A stretch of DNA of 64,000 nt, taken from positions 204,801 to 268,800 of the forward strand of contig NZ_JACOGA010000006.1 in the NCBI RefSeq assembly GCF_014284175.1, written 5' to 3'. The stretch is from Affinundibacterium flavidum (GTDB lineage: Bacteria > Pseudomonadota > Gammaproteobacteria > Burkholderiales > Burkholderiaceae_D). The position numbers and the translations under genes are program-made. The notes beneath the pieces are model-generated. The model ran no database searches. It worked only from the letters and a program-made list of their open reading frames with translations, and was not told the DNA's origin. Every line of letters starts with the position of its first letter. Position 1 is the stretch's first letter. Below, piece by piece: positions 25,087 to 33,111 of this stretch.

Positions 25087-25175
25087 CTATAACGTTGAAT
25101 TGAAATGCGCGAACGCAATTAGTAAAAATTAAATTTGCGTAAATTGCCGCGTCATTTTCGAATGCCATGTTAGCC
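25087..25175 (-). other. attC site (reference site of this series)
   Basis: Core CTATAAC, arm GTTGAATTGAAATGCGCG, variable centre, far arm CGCGTCATTTTCGAATGCC, terminal GTTAGCC. The stop TTA of the upstream gene (25170-25172) overlaps the core. 89 bp. Confidence 0.88.
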
Positions 25176-25580
25176 ATCGGTGGCACCTGACTTCGGGAGT
25201 TTCTCGCAAGATTTGTTGTCACGATCTTTAGACCATTTTATCAAGATATAGTCAGCACCAAACAACTTCCGTTGTTCTGCATCTTCAATACGGTTAACCG
25301 TAAAAAGTCTGAAACTCGCTTGGGCTTCGGGCTTATACTGAACACTTTGGAACGCTGCAGCAAAAATTCGATCCGGCACCTGATCTCCATCTAGAAGCCG
25401 ATCAATCTGTAGTTCCCAACGTGACCAACCTCCAAAGCAGACTGAATTTTTGGGGCAAGACACATGAATGTTTTCTAAGTTCTTTTGCTCCAGCGAACGC
25501 CCACAAAACAAGGATTCGGAAGCTTCAGCGCTTCCGAATATGCCAGAAGCTACCAACAGCATGAGCAACTTTGTTTTCAT
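25170..25580 (-). CDS. Secreted cysteine-containing protein of unknown function (cassette gene)
   Basis: 136 residues with a signal peptide (KLLMLLVASGIFGSAEA-SE). The mature chain has four cysteines (LFCGRS, VSCPKNSVCFGG, KSCEKL) and probably disulfides. Family not recognised. Its ATG overlaps the stop of the module C leader ORF (ATGA), so it may be translationally coupled to it. First gene of the run headed by module C. Confidence 0.7.
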   Translation of the reverse strand: MKTKLLMLLVASGIFGSAEASESLFCGRSLEQKNLENIHVSCPKNSVCFGGWSRWELQIDRLLDGDQVPDRIFAAAFQSVQYKPEAQASFRLFTVNRIEDAEQRKLFGADYILIKWSKDRDNKSCEKLPKSGATDG

Positions 25581-25648
25581 GATGGCAAACTAGATTTAGG
25601 CGACACTATGCCGCCTAATAATTTAACGTAACGCACAACACTTCTCAT
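25577..25648 (-). CDS. Leader ORF of module C (23 codons)
   Basis: ATG with AAGGGGA upstream opens MRSVVRYVKLLGGIVS, crosses the GTT at the putative recombination point and ends in the ATGA overlap with the first cassette gene. The coupling argues that this ORF is translated. Confidence 0.5.
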   Translation of the reverse strand: MRSVVRYVKLLGGIVSPKSSLPS

Positions 25649-25791
25649 GTAATCCCCTTCAAACCCGCGTGAATGCGTACTTTTATTAAATTCGTTTCAA
25701 TTTCAGCTATATTAAAAGATCTATGAAAAGCGTCACTGATAAAGATGGTCATTCTATCAAGCTGTTTGGTCGAGTCAAGCAAACGATTTTG
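25625..25791 (-). repeat. Cassette-head module C (promoter, leader, GTT site)
   Basis: 167 bp, same order and length as A and B but more diverged in the leader. It ends in GCGTTACGTTAAAT on the minus strand, which fits GTTRRRY. The remaining bases to 25931 are upstream of hemE. Confidence 0.75.
25751..25778 (-). promoter_or_regulatory. Promoter C
   Basis: Minus strand TTGACT, 16 nt, TAGAAT, with GTTTGC before the -35 and GCTTGA before the -10. Divergent from hemE. Confidence 0.8.
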
Positions 25792-25931
25792 CGGTGCGCT
25801 TAGTGTGGTCGCTCTGTCTTCTCGTAGTCTTCAGCCCACCACCAGCACGTCCTTTGACATTTTACGTAGGCGCTTTGCGCTGAGATCGGGGATAATAGCG
25901 GATTCCCTATTTCGCACTACGAAAGCACGCT

Positions 25932-27017
25932 ATGTCTAATCAATTTGCTCCGCTGAAAAACGATACTTTTTTACGCGCTTTGTTGCGTCAAGAAACTGAT
26001 TACACGCCACTGTGGTTGATGCGTCAGGCGGGGCGTTATTTGCCGGAATATCGTGCCACGCGTAAAGGCGCAGGCTCGTTTATGAGCTTAGCCAAGAATC
26101 CTGACTTTGCGACTGAGGTGACGATACAGCCTTTGGATCGCTTTAAGCTCGATGCGGCGATTTTGTTTTCGGATATTTTGACTGTGCCGGATGCGATGGG
26201 CTTGGGTTTGTATTTTGAAGAGGGTGAAGGCCCTAAGTTTGAACGTCCTTTGAAGGATGAGAAATCCATCATGGATTTGAAAGTGCCGGAAGAAGGCAGC
26301 TTGCAATATGTGTTTGACGCGGTGACACAGATTCGCCGTACGCTGGATGGTCGTGTGCCTTTGATTGGTTTCTCCGGTAGCCCGTGGACTTTGGCTTGTT
26401 ATATGGTCGAAGGTCAGGGCTCGCGTGAGTTCCATGGCATCAAGACTTTGATGTACAAACGTCCCGATTTGATGGATAGAATTTTGCGCTTGAATGCCGA
26501 AGCGGTGGCGACGTATTTGAATGCGCAGATCGATGCTGGTGCACAGGCAGTCATGATTTTTGATAGTTGGGGTGGGGCGCTGGCGGATGGTGCGTATCAG
26601 CGATTCTCATTGAAGTATATGCAAGACGTGGTTAGCAAATTGCAAAAAGAAAAAGACGGCAAGCGTATTCCTTGCATCGTATTCACCAAAGGCGGCGGCT
26701 TGTGGTTAGAGCAAATCGCGGATATCGGTGCCGATGCCTTGGGTCTGGATTGGACTGTGAATCTCGGTCAGGCACGCGCCCGGGTTGGTGATAAAGTCGC
26801 CTTACAAGGAAACCTTGATCCGGCAGTCTTGTTTGCCGAACCAGATCAAATCCGCAAAGAAGTGACGGCGGCTTTGCATGCTTACGGCAAACCGGGTGCG
26901 GGTCATGGCCACGTGTTTAATCTGGGACATGGCATTTCACAATTTACCTCGCCTGATGCGGTGACGGTATTGGTCGAAACTGTGCATGAAGTTAGTCGCC
27001 AGCAACGTCAGGCTTAA
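25932..27017 (+). CDS. hemE: Uroporphyrinogen decarboxylase
   Basis: 361 residues, family length. It decarboxylates the four acetate side chains of uroporphyrinogen III to coproporphyrinogen III in haem synthesis. Signatures: [16 protein letters not shown] near the N terminus, [15 protein letters not shown] (substrate aspartate), [16 protein letters not shown] and [10 protein letters not shown], and the C-terminal HVFNLGHGI. The ATG at 25932 starts MSNQFAPL. A single gene here, with priA following 0.7 kb later. Confidence 0.97.
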   Translation: MSNQFAPLKNDTFLRALLRQETDYTPLWLMRQAGRYLPEYRATRKGAGSFMSLAKNPDFATEVTIQPLDRFKLDAAILFSDILTVPDAMGLGLYFEEGEGPKFERPLKDEKSIMDLKVPEEGSLQYVFDAVTQIRRTLDGRVPLIGFSGSPWTLACYMVEGQGSREFHGIKTLMYKRPDLMDRILRLNAEAVATYLNAQIDAGAQAVMIFDSWGGALADGAYQRFSLKYMQDVVSKLQKEKDGKRIPCIVFTKGGGLWLEQIADIGADALGLDWTVNLGQARARVGDKVALQGNLDPAVLFAEPDQIRKEVTAALHAYGKPGAGHGHVFNLGHGISQFTSPDAVTVLVETVHEVSRQQRQA

Positions 27018-27074
27018 ACTTAAACCTGATTATTTAGTAATCTACTTAGCAATCTCAGAGTGGCTTTTTCTGTC

Positions 27075-27151
27075 GTTCCCGCGTAGGCGGGAACCTAGTG
27101 TCGTAATGGTGCTCAAGGGTGAAGTTTCTAGATTCCCGTTTACGCGGGAAT
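27075..27151. repeat. Pair of palindromic intergenic repeats
   Basis: GTTCCCGCGTAGGCGGGAAC and ATTCCCGTTTACGCGGGAAT, each a 20-bp palindrome, 37 bp apart, of the common GTCATTCCCGC-type. One may end hemE transcription. Confidence 0.7.
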
Positions 27152-27418
27152 GACAAACTTAGGGAATTTAGTCCTTTCTGAGTTTTGTAACTAATCAGGA
27201 ACTCAAATAATGTAGTGTGCTGGGAATACGGTTGTCATACAAATTAGGCTGGCTGACCTGCAAGTGACTGGCTCGTTTCCCGTCAAAAATTGCCGTGAAG
27301 ACTAGTCATAAATACCCAGACCATTAGTTCTGCATTGCTGATTCGTCATGTTGCCATGCAAAACATAAGAGGGCTGCGGCTTAGCGGTCAAAAGCGGGGA
27401 TAAAGCCATAAGGGTAGC

Positions 27419-27656
27419 GGTGGACAACTCTGGATTTGTACTAGATTTTTTAGTAGTTATTCACAAAAAAAGTCACCCAAAAAAATAATATGCAAATTTG
27501 TTTTTTGCCTCAAATGGTTTTTTGTAAGTCTTTGTTTTAAAACGAGTTTTTTTGTGCATCGCAAATGGGCATTCTGTTGAAACCCGCATAGAATCTAGGC
27601 TGTAGGCTTGTCAAGATGTGTTTGTCCACAAAGTTATCCACAGTTATTGTGGATAG
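27419..27656. other. Cluster of DnaA-box-like 9-mers beside an AT-rich stretch
   Basis: TTATCCACA (27634-27642, perfect), TTGTCCACA (27622-27630), TTATTCACA (27457-27465), and on the minus strand CTATCCACA (27648-27656) and TTGTCCACC (27419-27427). Between 27466 and 27560 the DNA is mostly A/T runs. The gap 27018-27716 holds no gene. It may be a DnaA-binding or origin-like region. Confidence 0.45.
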
Positions 27657-27716
27657 AGTAAAAAGAGCTTATGAAACCGATAGTTAGCGCATTACCTCAA
27701 GCCTTACATTAAGTTC

Positions 27717-29741
27717 GTGGAACCTATTTACCTCACTATTGCTTTAGATACCCCCCTTGACAGACTCTTCGATTACCGTTGGGAGCCAGTCGCGGACGTA
27801 GCCTTGCCGCAAGTCGGGCAAATCGCCTTGGTGCCTTTTGGCAGGCAAGAGATCGCGGGTCTCATCGTCGCTATCGCGCATCAAACCGAAGTTCCTGCCG
27901 ATAAAATTAAATCGGTGATCTCGGTGCGTTATCAGTGCCCAGCTTTGTTGCCAGACTGGATTAATTTATGTCGTTTTGCTGCTGATTATTATCAGCGCCC
28001 TTTGGGTGAGGTGGCGATTCCTGCCTTGCCCAAAAATCTGCGCGTGCCGAAAACCACGTCTTTAGAACGTAATTTGAAGAAGCTCGCCAAATTGCCCACA
28101 GCGCAAGATGCGAGTGCTAGCCAAGAGCCGCTTCTCAACACTGAGCAACAACATGCGGTCGATACTATATCGGCAACTAGCGGCTTTGCTGCCTATTTAT
28201 TGCACGGTGTTACTGGCAGCGGCAAAACCGAAGTTTATTTGCAAACTGCTGCCCGCGTATTGGCACAAAGTGAACAGACGCAGGTTTTGATTTTGGTGCC
28301 AGAAATTAATCTGACACCGCAATTGGAAGGCAATATTCGCGGTCGTTTTCCGGGTTTGCAAATCGCTACTTTGCATAGCGGCATGGCTGAAGGTGAGCGC
28401 CTGCTTCACTGGTTAGCAGCACACACAGGGCAGGCCAGAATTATCCTAGGTACACGCCTGGCAATTTTGTCATCTCTGCCGCATTTGAAAATGATCGTCA
28501 TTGATGAAGAGCATGATCCGTCTTATAAGCAGCAAGAAGGCTTGCGCTATTCGGCACGCGATCTGGCGGTGTGGCGTGCACATCAACTGGCGATCCCCGT
28601 GGTGTTGGGTTCGGCAACGCCGTCCTTAGAAACCTGGCAACACGCGAAAGCCGGGCGCTATCAGAAGTTGACGCTACAAGAACGCGCCGTCAAAGCGGCA
28701 GTTTTGCCCATCGTCAAGATCATTAATACCGAACGCGAAAAGCCATCTGAAGGCCTAACCCAAAGACTAATCTCCGCAGTACGCCTGCGTTTGGAGAAGG
28801 GCGAGCAATCACTACTGTTCTTAAATCGACGTGGTTATGCGCCAGTGATCCATTGCGATGCTTGCGGTTGGATCAGTAATTGCACAAGATGTACGGCACA
28901 TTTGGTCATGCACAAGTTGGACAAGAAACTGCGTTGCCATCACTGCGGTTTAGAACAACGCATCCCGCGTGCTTGCCCCACGTGCGGCAATATTGATCTG
29001 CAACCTTTGGGGCGCGGTACGCAAAGATTGGAAGAAGGTTTAAAGACGATCTTTCCAGAAGCCAGAATTTTTCGCATTGATGCTGATTCGACAAGGCTCA
29101 AAGGTAGTGCTGAAGCCGCTTTCGATACCGTGCATCGCGGCGAAGTGGATATTCTGATCGGCACGCAAATGGTCGCCAAAGGGCACGATTTTAAGAATCT
29201 GACCTTGGTCGCGGCTTTGAATCCTGACAGTGCTTTGTTCTCACAAGACTTTCGCGCTAGTGAACGCCTGTTCGCCCAATTGATGCAAGTGGCGGGGCGC
29301 GCCGGTCGTGCGGCACAAGCCGAAGGCGGCAATGCCAGCGAAGTCTTGATCCAAACCCGTTATCCCGATCATCCGCTTTACCACGCCTTGATGGCGCACA
29401 ATTATCAGGGCTTTGCCGATGATTTATTAGAAGAGCGCCAGCAAGCCGCGATGCCGCCTTTTATTTACCAAGCATTACTGCGCGCCGAAGCCAAAAAGTT
29501 GGAAACCGCGATTCTGTTTCTAAAAGAAGCCGCCACTTGCACCGCGCAGCAAGGCATCACCATCAACGATCCCATCCCCATGACTATGACGCGGGTTCAT
29601 AATGTCGACCGGGCTCAGCTATTAGTCGAATCTACTTCACGCCCGGCACTGCAAGCCTTCTTGAAAGAATGGATCGCCACTCTGCGCAGCATGAAAAGCC
29701 GGGTGAAGTGGGGAGTGGAGATTGATCCTGTGGATATTTAG
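27717..29741 (+). CDS. priA: Primosomal helicase PriA
   Basis: 674 residues. Restarts stalled forks by loading the replisome. Walker A GVTGSGKTEVYL (~165-176), DEEH box (VIDEEHDPSYKQ), zinc knuckles CDACGWISNCTRC and CHHCG...CPTCG (~380-423), and helicase motifs RRGYAPVIHC and QVAGRAGRA. The start is a GTG with weak ribosome site, the only sensible one for the N-terminal EPIYLTIALDTPLDRLFDY. No Met in frame upstream. Confidence 0.96.
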   Translation: MEPIYLTIALDTPLDRLFDYRWEPVADVALPQVGQIALVPFGRQEIAGLIVAIAHQTEVPADKIKSVISVRYQCPALLPDWINLCRFAADYYQRPLGEVAIPALPKNLRVPKTTSLERNLKKLAKLPTAQDASASQEPLLNTEQQHAVDTISATSGFAAYLLHGVTGSGKTEVYLQTAARVLAQSEQTQVLILVPEINLTPQLEGNIRGRFPGLQIATLHSGMAEGERLLHWLAAHTGQARIILGTRLAILSSLPHLKMIVIDEEHDPSYKQQEGLRYSARDLAVWRAHQLAIPVVLGSATPSLETWQHAKAGRYQKLTLQERAVKAAVLPIVKIINTEREKPSEGLTQRLISAVRLRLEKGEQSLLFLNRRGYAPVIHCDACGWISNCTRCTAHLVMHKLDKKLRCHHCGLEQRIPRACPTCGNIDLQPLGRGTQRLEEGLKTIFPEARIFRIDADSTRLKGSAEAAFDTVHRGEVDILIGTQMVAKGHDFKNLTLVAALNPDSALFSQDFRASERLFAQLMQVAGRAGRAAQAEGGNASEVLIQTRYPDHPLYHALMAHNYQGFADDLLEERQQAAMPPFIYQALLRAEAKKLETAILFLKEAATCTAQQGITINDPIPMTMTRVHNVDRAQLLVESTSRPALQAFLKEWIATLRSMKSRVKWGVEIDPVDI

Positions 29742-29984
29742 TAATTTTCTAGTTTTGTATTGCGTCTGTTAAAAATAGCTGAGCGATTGAAGTATGAAAG
29801 ACATCGCAATCAGGAAGAGTGGTTTTTCCAACGCAGCTTGAGCGTGAGACCTTAAACAAATTGTTCTTTCAGGTGCAATCGGTTATCTTTTATTCCCATT
29901 GTTCGAGTATTCTTTCGCACCGACCTTATTCGGATATAGCCTTGTTTGTGCTCGACTGTATCACCCTAATTTTTAGGAGTAACC

Positions 29985-30443
29985 ATGAACGTCGAAGTAG
30001 AAGTCAGCATCAAAGCATCTAAACCGGCGATCTGGGCGGCGATTTCTGATATTGAACACGCGACAAAAATTATTCGCGGTATCGAAAAAATTGAAATCGT
30101 CAATAAACCCGCTAACGGTTTGATCGGTCTCAGGTGGCGTGAGACGCGTATTTTATTTGGTAAGCCTGCAACCGCAGAAAAATGGATTACCGATGCCGTG
30201 GAGAATGAGTATTATCAAACTCGCGCGGAAAGTGATGGTTTCATATTCTTATCCACCACCCGTATTGAAGAACAAGAAGGACAGCAAGGTGCTATGCGCT
30301 TAATCAGCGTACATGATTCTCAGCCACAGACCTGGATGACTAAATTGATGGTGATTCCCATGCGCTTATTTTTCAAAGGCGTGGCGAAAAAGGCGTTGAT
30401 GCAAGATTTGATCGATATTAAAACCGCTGTTGAGCGCGCATGA
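29985..30443 (+). CDS. SRPBCC (START/Bet v1-like) family protein
   Basis: 152 residues with the polyketide-cyclase fold: VSIKASKPAIWAAISDIEHA opening, then GLRWRETRILFGKPATAEKW and the C-terminal helix LMQDLIDIKTAVERA. A TAGGAG ribosome site is 4 bases before the ATG. Lipid-transfer or ligand-binding role only by family. Confidence 0.85.
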   Translation: MNVEVEVSIKASKPAIWAAISDIEHATKIIRGIEKIEIVNKPANGLIGLRWRETRILFGKPATAEKWITDAVENEYYQTRAESDGFIFLSTTRIEEQEGQQGAMRLISVHDSQPQTWMTKLMVIPMRLFFKGVAKKALMQDLIDIKTAVERA

Positions 30444-30563
30444 TTTAGTTCTCGATAGTAGGCCTAGGTTCTGGCAAGATAGAGCACATATAGCCCAGGC
30501 GTAGTAACAATCCCGTAAGCTGCAAATTAGCATTCACAATGTGAAGTACATCAGGAGACAAAA

Positions 30564-30950
30564 ATGAAAAGAGTTACAGGCATAGGTGGGATTTTTTTTA
30601 GTGCTAATGATCCAGTCGCGATGCGCGCTTGGTATAAACGCCACTTGGGTATTGATGTACAGAATTGGGGCGGTACTGCGTTTAGTTGGGCTGATGCCGA
30701 AGGTAAGCCCACTGCGGGAACGACGGTATGGTCGATAGGCGCCGCCGATGGTAAGCACTTTGCGCCTAGCACGGCGAGTTTTATGATTAATTATCGGGTC
30801 GACGATTTAGCCGCTCTATTACAAGCGCTGCGCGACGAAGGTTGTCAGGTAATGGACAAGGTCGATGATTCTGAATACGGAAAATTCGGTTGGGTGATTG
30901 ATCCTGAAGGCAATAAGATCGAATTATGGCAGCCGCCTGCGGGGCAGTGA
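30564..30950 (+). CDS. VOC family (glyoxalase-like) protein
   Basis: 128 residues: GIGGIFFSANDPVAMRAWYK, then GKFGWVIDPEGNKIELWQPP, the paired beta-alpha-beta-beta-beta modules with a C-terminal ExxL metal-ligand pattern. A CAGGAG ribosome site precedes ATG. Enzymatic role not determinable. Confidence 0.88.
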   Translation: MKRVTGIGGIFFSANDPVAMRAWYKRHLGIDVQNWGGTAFSWADAEGKPTAGTTVWSIGAADGKHFAPSTASFMINYRVDDLAALLQALRDEGCQVMDKVDDSEYGKFGWVIDPEGNKIELWQPPAGQ

Positions 30951-30968
30951 GTCTAAGGTTTTTTGTCT

Positions 30969-31466
30969 ATGAAAAAAATCATACTGCGCGACGCAACACC
31001 CGAAGACTTTGAACACATCCTCGCACTCAATGATGCAGAAGTGCAGCAAACCAGTGCGATGGATTTTCAAAAGCTAAGGTTATTGGCATCGCTATCGGCT
31101 TATCATAAGGTCGCGTTGGTTGACGACAAAATCGCCGCATTTTTATTGGCGATGCGAGAGAATACCACGTACGAGAGCGAAAATTATCGCTGGTTCGCGG
31201 CGCGCTTCCCGCACTTTATTTACGTCGATCGCATCGTTGTCAGCGCTGAATTTGCCGGGCTTAAAATTGGTAGTTTGTTGTATAGCGATTTGTTTGATTT
31301 CGCGCGTGCGCATCAGGTCGCTATGGTCACTTGTGAATACAATATTCAACCACCGAATCCAGCGTCTAAGAGCTTTCACGACAAATTTGGGTTTAAAGAA
31401 ATCGATACGCAATGGGTGGCGAACGGAAGTAAGCAAGTGTCTCTGCAAGTCGCCGAAGTCAATTGA
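30969..31466 (+). CDS. GNAT family N-acetyltransferase
   Basis: 165 residues starting MKKIILRDATPEDFEHILAL. Acetyl-CoA region IDRIVVSAEFAGLKIGSLLY is slightly unusual in lacking the classic QxxGxG/A. The C-terminal ASKSFHDKFGFKEIDTQW is typical. It follows the VOC gene by 18 bp and probably shares its transcript. Confidence 0.85.
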   Translation: MKKIILRDATPEDFEHILALNDAEVQQTSAMDFQKLRLLASLSAYHKVALVDDKIAAFLLAMRENTTYESENYRWFAARFPHFIYVDRIVVSAEFAGLKIGSLLYSDLFDFARAHQVAMVTCEYNIQPPNPASKSFHDKFGFKEIDTQWVANGSKQVSLQVAEVN

Positions 31467-31582
31467 CTAAGTGGTCAAATGCGTAGCCGCGATTAGCATA
31501 ATCGCACAAATTGAAAGTAACACGTCAGACTTACATGGCCGCTACCAAAGCCTAAAACTTCTATCCAAATTCCGACCACATC

Positions 31583-32023
31583 ATGCCACCTCACACTATT
31601 CGCCCTGCCATAAGTGAAGACAGTGCGGCACTATCCCGCCTCTTGACTGAACTGGGTCATCCAACTAGCGATGCCGACTTACGTCAACGTTGGCCAGCAT
31701 GGGTGGAGCAAGGTAATCATGCTTTGGTGGCGGTGCAATCGGATGGCGGCTTGCATGGCTTGATTACTTTGCATAGCATGATTGTGTTGCACCGACCTCG
31801 GCCAGTTGGGCGAGTGACTTCTTTGGTGGTGGATAGCACTGTGCGTGGGCAGGGCATAGGGTGTGCTTTGATGGCCGCGGCAGAATCTTACTTCTTGCAG
31901 GCGGGATGTGGTTTGGTTGAGATCACTAGCCACCAATGCCTAGTCGATGCGCATGCTTTTTATCAGCAGCTGGGGTACGCTCGTACCGGCATACGTTTGG
32001 CTAAAGAATTGCCAGCGACGTAA
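31583..32023 (+). CDS. GNAT family N-acetyltransferase
   Basis: 146 residues: HTIRPAISEDSAALSRLL opening, VTSLVVDSTVRGQGIGCAL (QGIG acetyl-CoA loop, about residues 74-92) and DAHAFYQQLGYARTG near the end. Substrate unknown. A plus-strand neighbour follows 49 bp on. Confidence 0.9.
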   Translation: MPPHTIRPAISEDSAALSRLLTELGHPTSDADLRQRWPAWVEQGNHALVAVQSDGGLHGLITLHSMIVLHRPRPVGRVTSLVVDSTVRGQGIGCALMAAAESYFLQAGCGLVEITSHQCLVDAHAFYQQLGYARTGIRLAKELPAT

Positions 32024-32072
32024 ATATGCAAATACGTAAATTTAAGTACGGTATTTATTCAGGGAGTTCAGT

Positions 32073-32813
32073 ATGAGCACAACATCCGCATCTCGGTCAG
32101 TCGCGCAGTCAGTTGCAATCGTCGTTGGACAATTGCAGGCTTTGGGTCTTGAAACTTACCGCAATACCATTCGCAAACATGGTGCGCAAGAGCCCGTGTT
32201 TGGCGTCAAGATCGAAGAGATGAAGAAATTGATGAAGCCGTATAAGAATGATGTGGCCTTCGCTTGCACATTGTTCGATACCGGGATTTATGACGCGCAG
32301 TACATGGCGGGCTTGTTGGCGAACGGACACCAGATGAGTGCCGCACAACTGCAACACTGGGTGACAACGGCGAATTCACATGGCATACGTGAATATAGCG
32401 TGGCATGGGTCGCGGCGGAAAGCCCGCATGCAGTTGCATTAGCCTTGGATTGGATTGCCTCTGGCGATGAAGCGATTGCCGCAACTGGTTGGTGTACCTT
32501 GAGCAGTTATGTAGCGATTACTGACGATGCACAGCTCGACCTGGGATTACTCAAGAAATTGTTGAAGAAAGTACAGGCCGAAATTCATCAGGCACCGAAT
32601 CGGGTTTGCTATTGCATGAATGCCTATGTGATTGCGCTGGGTTCGTATGTGACAGAACTGAGTGCTGCGGCGCTGCAGGCTGCACAGAAGATAGGTGAAG
32701 TAACCGTCGATGTGGGCGATACGGCATGCAAAGTGCCATTTGCACCGGATTACATCACCAAAGTCGCGCAGCGTGGAAGCTTGGGTAAAAAGCGTAAGAC
32801 CGCTAAATGTTGA
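32073..32813 (+). CDS. DNA alkylation repair protein, AlkD-like HEAT-repeat family
   Basis: 246 residues, helical HEAT repeats: LETYRNTIRKHGAQEPVFGV and VKIEEMKKLMKPYKND (N-terminal signature), YSVAWVAAESPHAVALALDW, and CTLSSYVAITDDAQ. AlkD glycosylases excise positively charged alkyl bases without flipping them. Only the family is certain here. GGGAG lies upstream of the ATG. Confidence 0.85.
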   Translation: MSTTSASRSVAQSVAIVVGQLQALGLETYRNTIRKHGAQEPVFGVKIEEMKKLMKPYKNDVAFACTLFDTGIYDAQYMAGLLANGHQMSAAQLQHWVTTANSHGIREYSVAWVAAESPHAVALALDWIASGDEAIAATGWCTLSSYVAITDDAQLDLGLLKKLLKKVQAEIHQAPNRVCYCMNAYVIALGSYVTELSAAALQAAQKIGEVTVDVGDTACKVPFAPDYITKVAQRGSLGKKRKTAKC

Positions 32814-32920
32814 AGTAGTGTTAGTTTGATTGGTGGATTCCACTGCAATTATTCCACGGTGAATCTAGGCGCTCGTCTTATTCGTTCCATTAAGTGGCTT
32901 AATTAGCGCTTAATTTTAGT

Positions 32921-33085
32921 TCAACAATCGGCTCAACAATCGGCTCAACAATCGGCTCAACAATCGGCTCAACAATCGGCTCAACAATCGGCTCAATAAT
33001 CGGCTCAATAATCGGCTCAATAATCGGCTCAATAATCGGCTCAATAATCGGCTCAATAATCGGCTCAATAATCGGCTCAACAATC
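32921..33085. repeat. 12-bp tandem repeat, 13.5 copies
   Basis: Unit TCAACAATCGGC, six copies, then TCAATAATCGGC, seven copies, then a partial copy. It lies between the convergent 3' ends of the AlkD-like and glycosyltransferase genes. The base switch is block-wise, as from slippage or unequal exchange. Confidence 0.95.
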
Positions 33086-33111
33086 GCGCAACATTAGCGC
33101 AAACTAAGTGC

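Noticed and set aside
13129..25175. Reading the palindromes as rho-independent terminators
   Set aside because: They lack T-runs on the gene strand and share core and arm sequences across sites, which fits attC and not terminators.
27419..27656. Calling this oriC outright
   Set aside because: No dnaA, dnaN or rpmH gene is adjacent and skew cannot be seen from this window; only a DnaA-box cluster is claimed.
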